Shown one piece after another: positions 10,322-21,699 of a stretch of DNA of 64,000 nt. Source of the stretch: Diphasiastrum complanatum. Its lineage: Eukaryota > Streptophyta > Lycopodiopsida > Lycopodiales > Lycopodiaceae. Location of the stretch: NCBI GenBank assembly GCA_029204225.1, contig CM055096.1, positions 76,051,521 to 76,115,520 on the forward strand, in the 5' to 3' direction. Position 1 is the stretch's first letter, and every line of letters starts with the position of its first letter. The position numbers and the translations under genes are program-made. Below the pieces are notes generated by a model. It was given only the letters and a program-made list of their open reading frames with translations. It ran no database searches and was not told where the DNA came from.

Positions 10322-11002
10322 TCATCGTGCGATTGCTTGTCTGTTGCAGCGTGAATAATAGGGTGTACTCTTCCTATGGAAAACCAGATAAGAGGACAAC
10401 AGGTGAGTGATAGTCTCATTTAGAAAATGTGTTCCACAATCACTCACAAGTTCTAGTGGGCACCCAAAACGCACTAGGATGTTTTCATACATGAATTTAG
10501 CAGTGGAGTTGGCATCAACCTTCCTCGCCACTTTGGCTTCTACCCATTTGGTCAATTAGTCAGTGGCTATAATGATATAGCGAGCTTGGGAGCCACGGGC
10601 AGCTGGACGAATAGGGCCAACATAGTCAATGCCCCATTCAGCCAGTATAGGTCGTAATGGCATCCTATCCTTTCCCTGGGTTCGGTTGAACCATTGGCAC
10701 ACGTCACACCTTTTAACTTGATAGTGAATATTCTTAAACATTCTGGGCCACCACAAGCCGTGTTGTAGCACGTTTCTTTTGGTAGCTTCGACAGCAAAGT
10801 CTCCACCCCTTACTCCTTTGTGGGCGATACCTACGACTTGGGACACTTCGCGCAGTAGGACAGAGCGACGTATGATTCCATCATTATAGATGTGATAAAG
10901 TTGTCTTGCTATCAACATGAAAGGGGCAGTTTTAATGATTAACTTGTGTCGTTCTACCTTGCTCATCTCAGGGAAGAGAACGTCCTGACATAAGATATCC
11001 AA
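10322..11002 (-). pseudogene. Ty3/gypsy integrase fragment (Tat/Athila-like)
   Basis: On the minus strand the frame carries the integrase zinc-binding region (HKGVRGGDFAVEAT... CDVCQW) followed by the catalytic core with IDYVGPI and, after one stop at about 10556-10558, LTKWVEAK and ELVSDCGTHF. The first two catalytic Asp residues are therefore visible; the Glu region near 10340 is weak. The style (WGIDYVGPI, LTKWVEAK) is that of non-chromovirus plant gypsy elements. No RT is present next to it. The zinc-knuckle gag on the same strand at 12514-13100 may be the 5' part of the same element, with protease and RT lost. Confidence 0.85.
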
Positions 11003-11090
11003 CTATATCGGTAGCCCACTCAGGGACAACATCGACGTGGAATAGGATTTGAGTGAGAAGGTGGGAGAAATCGAGTGCTTAGAATGGCCA

Positions 11091-11190
<100 letters not shown>

Positions 11191-11398
11191 TTCTATCCAA
11201 ACTGATCGCTATTTCTTTATTAAAAATATATATTTGTGAGTTTCTTAAGATTTATTAACCCGATTTCTTGTGATTCCTTGAAAGGTAAATTTTATTACCC
11301 GTTGACCTTGGACGATGTCACAGGAATGGTTGATGAAATTGCTTTCTATATTGTTTTCCTTATGTAAATCTTCAATAAGTCATTTTTCTAATTTGCAG

Positions 11399-11513
11399 GT
11401 CAATTCTCTATGTTGTTAATGAAGAAGATCTTTTGATAAGTTATTCACAAAAATTTGTTGGGACATTATCAGTATTTGGTTACAATGATGCAACATCTTT
11501 CTTGACTTTAAAG
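11399..11513 (+). other. Candidate internal exon of an unknown gene
   Basis: An acceptor (tttctaatttgcag) precedes a frame reading SILYVVNEEDLLISYSQKF and GTLSVFGYNDATSF up to a possible donor AAG|GT at 11513/11514. The composition looks protein-like and it lies on the same strand as the candidate exons at 8268-9015, though the phases require a missing exon between them. I do not recognise the protein. Confidence 0.27.
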
Positions 11514-12313
11514 GTTTTCTCGGACTTCTTCTTTAAAACTTCTCCTAGGGAAAATCTAGATGGATATGCACCCCTTGGAAACTCGTGTGGTTTTCTTTTA
11601 AAAGGGGGAGAAGTAGGAAGAAAAGAGAGTTATCAAGAAGAAACATCTATCATAGATTCTAGGTGGAATCTGTTATATGAATAGATGACAGACCTATTTC
11701 AAGAATAAAAAACAATAGGATATTTCGATATTTCAGAAATCCTTTAATGATTATAGTTGATATCTGGTTTGAAGATGTAAGATAAGGAAATTAGAAAATA
11801 CTCTTGTAGTAGAAGAGTGACTGATTACAAGTCCGATTGATTTGTGTCAGAACTGGGGAATTCTTTTGCAAGATGGTGGTTTGTTGAAACTTGTTTTTTG
11901 TTGGTGATAATCAATTTGATCTTAGTGAGGACTGAGATCCGTAGGTTGATGCAAGAAAGAAAATTCACGCTAACAATATATTCTTTTGATTATCTCCAAT
12001 TGAGATTTTTGTTGTGAAATAGCACTCTTTGAGAAATATTCTCTCTTAAAGGATAACCAAGTTACAAGATTCTCGATTAAAAAAGTATTGTGTACAAATC
12101 AATTGATATCTGTAGAGATATGCTATGTAGTGAATCTTTGTGTGATCATGAAACCTTTCTATACAAACCTTTAATCATGTGGATCTACAAAGGATTCCTT
12201 GTGGGCTCTCACTAGTGTATCCTTGATTGTGAGACTAGTAGCTTTATGCTATTGGTGTGATGTCTCACTCCTTTTGAGATTACTCTATAGCTTGGGGGCT
12301 AGATCCGTTCGAT
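11514..12313. other. No gene recognised
   Basis: AT-rich sequence without recognisable coding or repeat signatures. Confidence 0.4.
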
Positions 12314-12513
12314 CTAGGATTGGTTGGGTTGGTTTGTCCACCATCCGTTTCCCTTGTGTTGCTTGTTATTGGCATTCTTAGAATAGGATTCTTGGTTTAT
12401 GACATTATAGGTATGGTCATTTTTCGCCTCTTTGCTATGCAAAGGGACTTCCAACCCAGAATGTTCCTGTGCATTCTGTCCGGTTTCACGGATGAACTGC
12501 AGTAATCTTGGAT

Positions 12514-13100
12514 TTACGAGAGAGCGAGGGGAAGCGATAGGTCGTTGATCGTTATCGCCCTCGGACTGACATTGGTCATGCTCTCGGGCTGCCTCTCTAG
12601 CTTTTGATCTAGGGCTTGGGCTTCTTTCACCCACTCCTTCATGCGTCTAAAATTACCTTGCTCAACTGTGGGGTTCGGGTATTCACCTACATATAAGTAT
12701 CTGGATGATCTACTAGCAAGACCGGTAGGGGCGGACTTGGATGGCTCCTTCTCTTTTCGTTTTTGGGCTCTAGTCTGGATGAATACCAGCATCCTAGATG
12801 CCTTGGGCTCTCCTACCACAGTCATCAGGTGTAAAGGGGCAGAGACCTCTCCTTGTTTCTCCTTTCTCATTGGACACGTTAGATATGGGTGTCTGTACCC
12901 ACAATCATGACATAGCGGTACAAAATTGCCTTCTGGCTCGGCCATTCTATGGTTTTCTCCACATCCATAACACTTGATGGGAGCTTACCTCTAAGCTGGT
13001 TGGAATAGATAGGTACCAAGTCACCATTCTCTCCGTCTATGAAATGCACTGGGACAGAGTCATGTGCTTCCTCCTTAGGATAGTAGGGTTGTTTAGTCAA
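12514..13100 (-). pseudogene. Gypsy-type gag fragment with zinc knuckle
   Basis: Two overlapping minus-strand frames (13100-12879 and 12945-12514) carry a degraded gag. The clearest signature is CHDCGYRHPYLTCP, a CX2CX4HX4C zinc knuckle with the unusual Tyr-Arg-His-Pro filling seen in some non-chromovirus plant gypsy gags. A frameshift lies near 12900. Basic and Ser-rich sequence follows. It lies upstream, in minus orientation, of the integrase fragment at 10322-11002, so the two could be remnants of one element. The 1.5 kb between them is too short and lacks RT motifs. Confidence 0.6.
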
Positions 13101-13119
13101 GTCAACATGCCCAGTCTAG

Positions 13120-13405
13120 CATATGGTTCCAAGTTGGGTATATTCTAGTTGCAAAACTAGAATATAACTTGGAAGTACTTGCTTTTGTAGGCTATATATA
13201 AAGGTGGAAACCTAGCCTCCTACCATTGGGAATACTCTGAATTATCATATCCTCTTACACTCTTTGAGTATTCACATACCATGGCTTCGTGGTGAAGCTT
13301 AGGTTGATTTTAAACTCCTACTTGGTTGGTTTGTTTGGTTTCACTTTGTTGTTTTGAGTGTTCTTACACATTTGATCTTTGGGAATCGTCTCAATATGCA
13401 TGTGT
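13120..13405 (+). repeat. LTR-like remnant with hairpin and TATA box
   Basis: A hairpin with 11-bp arms atattctagtt / aactagaatat (13140-13150 and 13155-13165), extended by ccaagtt/aacttgg, is followed by a TATA box (ctatatataaagg, about 13192-13204) and a pyrimidine-rich stretch. A diverged primer-site-like ggtatcaacac lies near 13407. Together this resembles the U3-R-U5 order of a small LTR, but no partner copy is present. Confidence 0.33.
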
Positions 13406-13429
13406 AGGTATCAACACTTGAAGCCAACG

Positions 13430-15480
13430 AATTTAATTATGAAACATTAATTCATGCTAACAGTTTGGTGAAGATAGGTAGGTACCTGAGGAAGTGCCTG
13501 AAGAATAAAAACAAGAAATTGAAAGCTTACTAAGCTTAAGAATGGTACCATAAGAAGGCTTTATCAAATAAAGGTTTTTTTTACAAATCTATAATGAAGT
13601 CTCAAAGGAGTTTATAAAGAATTGGGGATTGGCCAAGGGACTGATCACCCTTTCTGACCCCTTTCTCTGCCATGATTGGGAATGGGCAACATCTAGAAAA
13701 TAAGGCCTAGGGATTGATGGCTATTATGCAAGATAAGATGAACGTATATTAGACATTTCCCTTAGAAAGATTGCACTTGGTGTGAATTATCAAATTGTGA
13801 CAAATAAAATCCAACTTAAAAGTGGCTAACAATAAATGTTAAGCCAACTACTTTCTCCACATGCCATAAATAACATACATACCTTGCCACATGCTTGGAA
13901 ACTCTTTAACACCTAAAAAGTGCACCCCAATCCTCTTTATCTCTACTCTCTAGAACTCCCTCACAACTCTACCTCGACCCTACATCTCACATCTTCCTTC
14001 TACTTATCCCTATGTCACTTGGAGTCTCCCCACATCACCTATAGAATCTACCTTATTGCCTATGTTGAATTTTTTAAGTATGTTGTACAAAATAATCACA
14101 TTATTTCATTTTGTGAAATAGGAACTGAATTGAATGTTAAAATCTCGAAAAAATTTAACCATATATTCGATGTTCAACAATTAACTATAAGAACAATTTT
14201 GTTTCTTGTTTGCTACCAAATCAAAACTTTCTTTGTCCTACAAACTTCAGTTAGAGTAATAAATTTTTCTTTCGAAATACATAGGTGAATTTAGAATGTT
14301 GATAAGCTTTAGAACACGACTTTCATGATTGAACAAATTTGCTAGAATAGCTCACAACAGAAAGTGAAAATCCTCCTTAATACTGTAGAATTTACAACAT
14401 AAAATGAAATTGTTCAACTTTAAGGTAGACGTATGACAAGAAGAAACAATAGCATAAAATCTATCAATAATGTGATTTCTATTTTCTAGAAGTGTACACG
14501 TATAAGTTCGTACTCAAGTGACACAACCGTCCATAAGGGTCCCGCTATCGAGAGTTACACATCTTGTATTTAAGTTTTTAGGCCTCAAACTATCAAGGTT
14601 TGAATTGACAAGGCCCTATGATATAATGTATTTGAATATAGAAGAATTTGTTCTTGCTTAAGTGTTGAAAGTTACAAGCTCTTTGAGATATGTAAGGAGA
14701 ACATGTATGTGGTATTAATAGGTCACTACACAAAGAGAAAATATTCATTTTCCGCCATGATTAGATAGATTGGAAACCTCTTATGAAAGACAAATTATTT
14801 ATAGTAGGTATAGCAACAAATGCTTATGCAATGAACAATCAATCGATGCTTGTTATACATGCAAACCCAAATGTAGTTTTGACTTGAAACAACACTGGTG
14901 ATGTGTTCATGTTTTTAAATAATGACTTCAATATATCTCATGCCTTCCTTGGTCGTTGAATTGCTAATATAGGAAATAATGGAGTATTTCACTGATAGAT
15001 TAATGTTTGGCCCCAATAATATCAATTGTCAAATGCGTTGTGGTCCTATTCAACGAGAGGTCTACTTTCCTCTTTGGTCACTATCTCCTATGCTTCTTTC
15101 TTCGTCAAAACATTTTTCATCTTAAATTTCCACACTGCATGGTTGCTAGCACCTTCTACCTGACTCCAAGGCACTACGTGACATGGAGAGTCAGTTCAAA
15201 ACTTAAATGACAAAAAATCACAAGCTTTTGGGCATACATTGGTGTGAAGCATTTCATTCTCGAGCCAAGAGTGAATGTGACTAATGACAACAAAAGTTTC
15301 CAAGAAAGGTGAAAGCATCGAAGTCAGAGGCCTTAAATAGTTAAAAAGAGATAAATTTATTACCACATATTAGATTTATTGATTTAATTTAGTAAAATAA
15401 ATAAATCACCACATAACAATATTTGCTTATAAAATCTTGGATCCTCTACATATCTACTTTCTATTATACTTGTCAACCGT
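13430..15480. other. No gene recognised
   Basis: About 2 kb of AT-rich DNA. The longest open frame (13920-14288, plus) has no recognisable domain and a composition expected of chance AT-rich reading. A run of about 12 C lies at 15522-15533. Confidence 0.4.
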
Positions 15481-15928
15481 CAATCAATTTATTTTTAGGT
15501 CATATAACGGGGCCTGTTGGGCCCCCCCCCCCAAACGGTCAAGGTATATCGTACACGAGAGAGCACGCAAGCGTGTCGGGGCCAAGTGACCAAAACGACC
15601 CTCCCTCTTTTGAAGGTTGGTAGCTTGGTCCAATAGGCCACGTCGGCAGACCATTTGCCATGTCAGCATGATTACGTGTCATTAGATCATTGGCGGAAGG
15701 CAGAGCCTAGTGGCCCTGCAATGAATTGATGATGGTGTGCTGCAGTGGAGCACACGTTGAAGGCCTGCTCGCCTTTCAGAATGGCATTATGAAGTTGGTC
15801 TTATGGCCGGGCAGGGTTGTCAGAATTGCATTTTGACGGGCACTACTCTGTCTCTCTCTCTCTAGACTATTTCGTCTGGCTCTGTATTTCCTTGAGTAGT
15901 TCTGTTGATCGGAAGAGCAGCGAGGAAG

Positions 15929-16026
15929 ATGACGATACGCGAAGGAATTTGTGACTCTTGCTCGATCATCCGATCAGCAGCAGCGGCAGCGGTGGACAAA
16001 GAGCTCAAAATTCTCTTTCTCCAGAG
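15929..16026 (+). CDS. Possible first coding exon, unknown gene
   Basis: After a (CT)n-containing leader (about 15848-15864), an ATG at 15929 opens a frame reading MTIREGICDSCSIIRSAAAA and ending in VDKELKILFLQR. A consensus donor CAGAG|GTAACT follows at 16026/16027. The Ala run comes from gcagcagcggcagcg. No downstream exon was recognised. A primer binding site at 16658 suggests that a retroelement lies in or beside the intron. The protein is not recognised and may be a chance frame. Confidence 0.3.
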
Positions 16027-16657
16027 GTAACTTGATGCATTGTGCACGTTTTTATGTAATCATTTATGCTGATATCAGGCTGTTCTTGCTTTTTGCACGA
16101 AAATTCAGTGCTGATTTCTGCTTCGCATACGGTAAGATGGCTGAAATCTTTTGTTCGCATGTAACTTTTTGTCAATAGTGGAGGATAAAATTAAGTTCGC
16201 GTAATAAGATCAATGGATAGGCCATGATCAAGCTACAGTACTTGATGTTATTTTAAGCTGTCTCTGGAAGATGGTTCAAGTCTGAGTTCTGTGTGTGGAT
16301 GTACTTTTACATGAATATTTAGGCATTGAGAAGCCATGAAACGCCCGATTTTTAATGTAGACATATCAAAATACATGTCTGCAGTTCAGGTAGAGCAAAT
16401 ATTTGCTGCATCTTCTACATAGCTACAGTAATTGATTGCTAGTTTTTGCCTGTGCGTAAGGGATACACTGTCATTGTAGTTTGCTAGTTATTTCTTCTGC
16501 ATGTAGGCAGCATGTTGTGCTGAAAAAAAAGAAGCTTTGAGAGCTTTTCTTGGAAAGACTATGCTCTCTGCAATTTTTTTGTTTGCCAGTGAGTGCTGCT
16601 GTCGACATTGTAATTGTGCTCTTTTCTCATGTCTTTGTAAGCATTTAGAATTCACAA

Positions 16658-16670
16658 TTGGTATCAGAGC
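16658..16670 (+). other. Initiator-Met tRNA primer binding site of an unidentified LTR element
   Basis: ttggtatcagagc followed by caacgcc matches the standard plant primer site. It is preceded by ...ttcaca, a plausible LTR end at about 16656. The matching LTR start and any gag-pol were not found. A small non-autonomous (TRIM-like) element is one possibility. Confidence 0.6.
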
Positions 16671-16689
16671 CAACGCCAAGGGGTAATGT

Positions 16690-18270
16690 CTGTGTCATCT
16701 TCGCGATCATGGAGGAGCACAGATAGAAAAAGTGTCTTTTTTGCCCTTGCATACAGTCAGTGCGCTGGGAGATACAATTTCCCTGGAAGTCCTGCGCACT
16801 ACAGAAGACAAATTCCCGATATGGGCAGTAGATTCAGCCCTGAGACATTGTGGGCAACAATTTATCAGGGCAGCAGCACAGTCAAAGCACAAGCATTGAG
16901 CACAGACTCATCTAGAATTTTGGTGGAGAAAACTTCATGAATGGAAGGTAAAACTGAAAATCTTCCAAGTAAAGTGAGATTAGTGGGAGATTGGCAGGGG
17001 AAAAGGCTAGACCTCTCAAAATTCCTGTGCAACTGTACCCATGGGTTGAACCTTGCAACTCAAAAGTTACTAGTATCTAATTAGTCTTGCCTTGTAAGTA
17101 AAGCATTGTGCTCTCTTTGGATCAAGTTTTTCAGTCCTTTCATAGAAAGGCAAAAACTTTCATAAAAAAAGTCATTTGAAGGCCATTCGTAGAACTTTTC
17201 CCTTCAAATTGGAATGGTGACAGACGCAAAACTTTAGGTGAAAGCCATAATGTTTAAAAGCTTTTGCTGTGTAATTGCCATGAAATATGTTTCAGAGGGT
17301 TCACAAATCTCTATAATTTTCAATTGAAGGCAATCAAATTCAATGTTATAAGAAATGACAGCCTATAATTGGACCTCATAGGATACCCTTCAAATTCCAA
17401 GCGTACTCCAGATCACAAAATTAATAGTAATGAAGAGTATATTGAGGACATCGAATAATATGTAGGATAAGAACCTAAACATCTGAAGTGGGTAGGCTCA
17501 TGACCTACAAAAGGGGGAAAAATGTACGTTTCCTGAACCTACAAATTTTCTTCCTATAGGTCAGTATCAATTCTACTAGGCTTTCTATAACCACTAGTTA
17601 GAGCACTAATCACCAATTTTCTCACCCTAGCTTGAAGTTTGAAGGGCATACCTTCCTTTCCAATTCATTGGTTTTCCTTTTCAATGACATGCAACTTGAT
17701 ATGGTAGTTCATCTTTTATTTTCAAATGAAAAATGTAATGAGTTTTAAGACCTTCAAACATGTTTCATGACTGTTTACAAAAGGATTTCAAACATTTGGC
17801 TTTTGAGTGAAAGTTTGACATTTTCATCCAGCTTTCAAAATCAAATTGGAGTTTTCAAACACGGCCTTCACTTGTTAAGAAAATAATTTTGTCTTTCTTT
17901 GGACAGACAAGTGGTCTTGAAGGGCATTGCAGCTTGCAAATTGCAAGCTTACTCCCTCATGACAAGATCCTCTCAATTTGAGTTGGGAGTCATCTTGAAG
18001 ATTTTAAGGACACATATAGTCCATGCTTCTCTATATTTGGCCCTGCACTTCTTATTTACATGGTTCCTAATTTGGGCCCTATTATTTGAATTTTCATATT
18101 TCCCTCCAAGTCAATGGAAGGGAAGTAGCTTTTGCTTAGGATAAATAGAGCACTTTCTAGCAATTTCAATGGTTGCTCATGCGAAGCACTTGACCAGTAT
18201 ATTGACTCGAGGGCAACACAAGATATGACCTGGTGTATCTTGAGATGACACTAGCTAGACTATTATCAGA
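16690..18270. other. No gene recognised
   Basis: AT-rich. A short open frame after the primer site (16686-16940) shows no gag-like motif. Nothing else is recognisable. Confidence 0.4.
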
Positions 18271-18276
18271 CTCCAA

Positions 18277-18965
18277 ATCTGAAACCTCACTTAAAACCTA
18301 GCTTATCCCGTGCGCAGCAATCAGCAATGTCGATCCTTGTCGATTTCCCTGCATGTACAACCATCAAAGCACATGAAACATGGTGGAGCTGGCTGCCTTG
18401 TCTCCTCCCAACCTTTGCTGCATAGATTATGATGAGGAATGCCTCTCTCTAGGCTCAGTTATGCACAATCCTCAAGCACCCCGTAACCCTGACCTTTCCT
18501 AACGTCGACACATGGCCAATTCCATGCACAGTCGACACTTGCCACTTGGCAATACCCTGACACATAGGCAAGTGAGTAGGCTAACATGTGTCACTCATAC
18601 ACTTAACCAAGTGTCCCTGTGAGCATGTGGCACGTGTCATGTTTGACCGGTCAACCCTGACATGTGTCACTCATTCACTGGACCAAGTGTCCCAGTGAGC
18701 ATATGACAAGTGTCCCATTGACTAGTCAACTCCTACTTTTTAGGAGGTCAGTCCAGCCACTCCTAATAAATGACCCAGTACCCCATGCCAAAGCTAAGCA
18801 CGACTCTCTGAGGTCCAATGCCAACTAATTACAGTTTATGTACAATTCACTTACAGAGGTCACCACAGGCCGGTGACTTAGCCATTTCAGTAATTACAAT
18901 AATTACAAAACGTACGTGTCTCTGAAAATTGTAAATAACCGGGACAGGGAGTAAAGGCTCTAACA
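18277..18965 (-). repeat. Family B LTR (minus orientation)
   Basis: On the minus strand the LTR begins TGTTAGAGCCTTTACTCCCT at 18965 and ends near TTGGAGTC at about 18277. It aligns over its whole length with the plus-strand LTR at 22169-22783. A purine tract (gtgggaaagga) precedes it on the minus strand, after a chromodomain. It is longer than the plus copy because its U3 holds two complete 76-bp repeats. Confidence 0.88.
18584..18735. repeat. Two 76-bp U3 repeats with palindromic motifs
   Basis: 18584-18659 and 18660-18735 are imperfect 76-bp units, each starting acatgtgtcactcat and carrying ccaagtgtcc, gtgagcat and a gacyrgtc motif. The first includes a cacgtg core. The plus LTR at 22169 has fewer copies, so copy number varies within the family. 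Confidence 0.85.
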
Positions 18966-19130
18966 TCCTTTCCCACTCAAAACAGACATCGTCCACGATG
19001 ACCAAACTAGGGTATTGTGCACGCAAACTGTGCGCGGTCTCCCAGGCAACATCTGCAAGAGGTCTTCCATGCCAAGCAACTAAATATATCACAGATCAAG
19101 CAGTTACACAGATGTTTCTCCCGCCTATCC
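18966..19130 (-). pseudogene. Family B gypsy chromodomain remnant
   Basis: On the minus strand a chromodomain core reads YLVAWHGRPLADVAWETAH and continues with a hydrophobic stretch (LRAQYPSLVIVDD), as in the C-terminus of chromoviruses. The frame runs without a stop into the LTR. A stop and degenerate sequence lie just upstream (about 19095). Only this end of the polyprotein survives: a copia gag on the same strand follows immediately to the right. Confidence 0.72.
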
Positions 19131-19189
19131 AATATCCTTGTTGGCTCATGGATCTCCTCTACATGCTCCTAAATAGAGTCACAACCGAC

Positions 19190-19850
19190 TCACCTCCGTA
19201 CACCGGAGTTGTCGACAACAATTGCCTGAGGAGGACGTAGATCTTTTGATCTCCTCTTGTAGGAGCAGCGAAATTACTCTTGACAGAGTGAGGTGCTCGT
19301 GGGTCGAAATCGCCATTACCCAATTTTCGTAGGCTTCAAGTAGACTCGATAATAAAGTCATGAGAGCATCGGAATCTTCTATGACTAAGCCAGTTGCAAT
19401 CATTTGCTCCATAAGATTTTTGAAAGTGTTGAGATGACTCGAAACACTCTCTACGTCAGACATTCTCAGGGTGAAGAATTTCTTCCTCAGTAGCTTGGAA
19501 GTCACATCCCTGATATCGTAGAGGATTGCTAGGATGTCCCATGCATCGTTAGCAGTCTGAGCAGCACGTATGTGGTTGATCTGATTATCCTTGATGTTGA
19601 GGGTGATCATGGCAAATGCTTTGCCATCTGTCAGTCTCCACTTGGTGATGATGGCTACATCACCTTTTGGTTTGAGCTCTGTGCCATCAATGATGTCCCA
19701 CAGTTCTTTGGCTAGTAGTATGACCCTCATCTTGAATTTCAAGAGATGGTAGTTATCTCCATCGAGTTTGTCAACGAGAGATGAACTAGATACTGTTGGC
19801 TGCGTGCTTGCTTGAAAAACGTCTTGATAGAAACAAGACTGATAATCCGC
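19190..19850 (-). pseudogene. Copia gag (truncated element with its 5' LTR)
   Basis: An open minus-strand frame of over 200 codons encodes copia-type gag. It shows the N-terminal LDGDNYHLLKFKMRVIL, then WDIIDG, ANDAWDILAILYD, LRKKFFTLRM and the SHLNTFKNLMEQM block typical of the UBN2/Retrotran_gag_2 family. No zinc knuckle, protease or pol follows: the sequence breaks at about 19190 and a family B chromodomain begins. A primer binding site (tggtattagagc on the minus strand, 19879-19890) and LTR lie upstream. The gag frame itself looks open, so truncation rather than mutation inactivated this copy. Confidence 0.88.
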
Positions 19851-19890
19851 ACTAGAAATGCAGATTACTGAACTGCCCGCTCTAATACCA

Positions 19891-20260
19891 TGTCGCAAAA
19901 CTGCGGGGATAGGTAGCGGAAGCTTGAGCGTTGGCGTGTAGGAACGGAAGCGTAACGGTTAGCAGCAGAAATATTCAGGATGAATGATTCATACAAATGT
20001 GCAATAGAACAAAACAATAGTGAGACATGAATTGCACTCTGATTAATATCAAACGTGAGTACAATGGCTTGGAGTGATAACTTCAGCTTGGTTGAGCATG
20101 ATAGCGCTGGCTGCAAAAAACTCTAATTGATCTGATTAACTTGATTAACTTCTACTTGCTTACTTATTCTACTAATCAGCAAGTAGATTATATATTACAA
20201 GTGTCTTGCTTAAAGAAATATCTTTACAAGCATTAAATGCTATCTACTGTATTTATCACA
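19891..20260 (-). repeat. 5' LTR of the truncated copia element
   Basis: On the minus strand the LTR runs from TGTGATAAATAC (20260) to TTTTGCGACA (19891) and is followed directly by the primer site TGGTATTAGAGC. A TATA-like taatatataat lies near 20190. Just outside its 5' end is caaggaggt, which looks like a purine tract, as if another copy had abutted it. Confidence 0.7.
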
Positions 20261-20370
20261 ACCTCCTTGTATCTATGACTGTATGTACAAAGTAGGTAAC
20301 CGTCACTGGGATATTTTGCATGTCGGGTAACTCCAAACGGTTTTAGGTCTGCTAAAGTCAGTGTGCCACT

Positions 20371-20515
20371 GGAGCAAAAATGCCGAAGTGCGAAAAACCC
20401 GAAGGTGCGAAAAATGCGAAGTTGCCCTATGAACGTTTGAGTGCCAAAAATGTACAAGGCACAAAATGGGCGAAGGTCCGAAAAGTGTGAAGGTGCAAAA
20501 AATGCGAAGGTCCAA
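20371..20515. repeat. Degenerate short tandem repeat (cgaaggtgcgaaaaatg-like)
   Basis: Imperfect copies of gaaggtgcgaaaaatgcg and gaaggtccgaaaagtgtg recur several times between 20371 and 20515, with gaps. Small frames across it in both directions are by-products of the repeat. Confidence 0.65.
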
Positions 20516-20574
20516 CAAAATGTACTCGGACTTTGGCTATTTTCAGGATGCTCATTACTTGGATGATTTTAAGG

Positions 20575-21690
20575 CTGAACATGGAAAAAATCTAACACTA
20601 GCTAGTAGAAACTTGGAACACAGAATTGAGCTAGTTCCAAGGGCAAGACTAGTTTGTCAACCCCCTTATAGGATGAGCCGTAAGGAGGAGGAAGAGGTGA
20701 GATAGATACTCGATGAGTATCTTAGGTTGGGATGCATTAAGCCTAGCTATTCACCCTTCGCTTCACCAATTCTATTGGTGAAGAAAAAAGATGTATCTTA
20801 CAAGATGTGTATAGATGGCTTGATTAAGATCACAATAAAGCACATGTATCCTATCAATGGATGATTTGTTATTCAACAACATCAATCTGAAGAGTGGCTA
20901 TCTACAAACCCGTATTAGGGAGCAACATGTTCCAAAGATGGCATTTCTTATGCATTTTAGACAATACGAGTTTTTAGTCATGTCACTTGGACTGACTAAT
21001 GCTCCAACAATGCTCATGATGCTCATGAACGAGCTACTCGGGACTATATGGGCAGGTTCATTATTAACTTTATTGATGACATCCTGATCTACACTAAGTC
21101 GGTTCTTGACTATAGAGTTTATCTATGAACGATGTTTAGGGCACTACAACACAATGTATCTATGCCAATGACAACAAGCCCCGACTTATGTAGGACTCGA
21201 GTGGACTACCTCGATCATGCGGTGACACAAAGGGAGTAAAGAATTGGCTGAGGGCCTACAAATGTATGCCGATTGCTGTCATTCCTAGGTTTTTGCAATG
21301 TTTATCGTACAGTATGGTAGCTACTCCATTGATGGACCAGTTACATGGAAGTAATGCTTCAATTGGTTGGGGAGAGAAGCTAAGATTGATTTTGAGGCAC
21401 TGAAGGAGACAATGGCCACTACATCTATGCTCAAGATTGTCGACCCCTAGAAGCTATTTCATTTATAAACCAATGGCAGTCGCATTACAGTAGGGGAAGT
21501 CATTAGCCATGAGAGGAGGCCAATAGCTATTGAGAGTAAAAAGGTAACTTTCACTCACAAGAGGTATGTGAGACATGAGCAAAAATTGTATGCAATCATC
21601 ACTCAAGGTGTGGCAACACTATTTATATGTTGCCAAGTTTTATGTTTCTATTGACCATCACACTCTCAAGTATTTCTGTAATTAGCCTGA
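20575..21690 (+). pseudogene. Decayed gypsy reverse transcriptase and RNase H
   Basis: Reading across frames, the plus strand shows the linker motif CQPPYRMSRKEEEEV, then YLRLGCIKPSYSPFASPILL, then the RT block with KSGYLQTRI, EFLVMSLGLTNAPTMLMMLMN and a shifted FIDDILIY (the FIDD catalytic motif is still readable near 21075-21095). RNase H-like RRPIAIESKKVTF and KLYAIIT follow at about 21520-21600. At least five stops or frameshifts separate these pieces. No gag or integrase is attached. This is an old copy of a family distinct from the intact chromovirus. Confidence 0.85.
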
Positions 21691-21699
21691 ACCGAGAGG

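Noticed and set aside
13920-14288. 122-codon open frame
   Set aside because: AT-rich composition, no domain, no splice or promoter context; likely chance.
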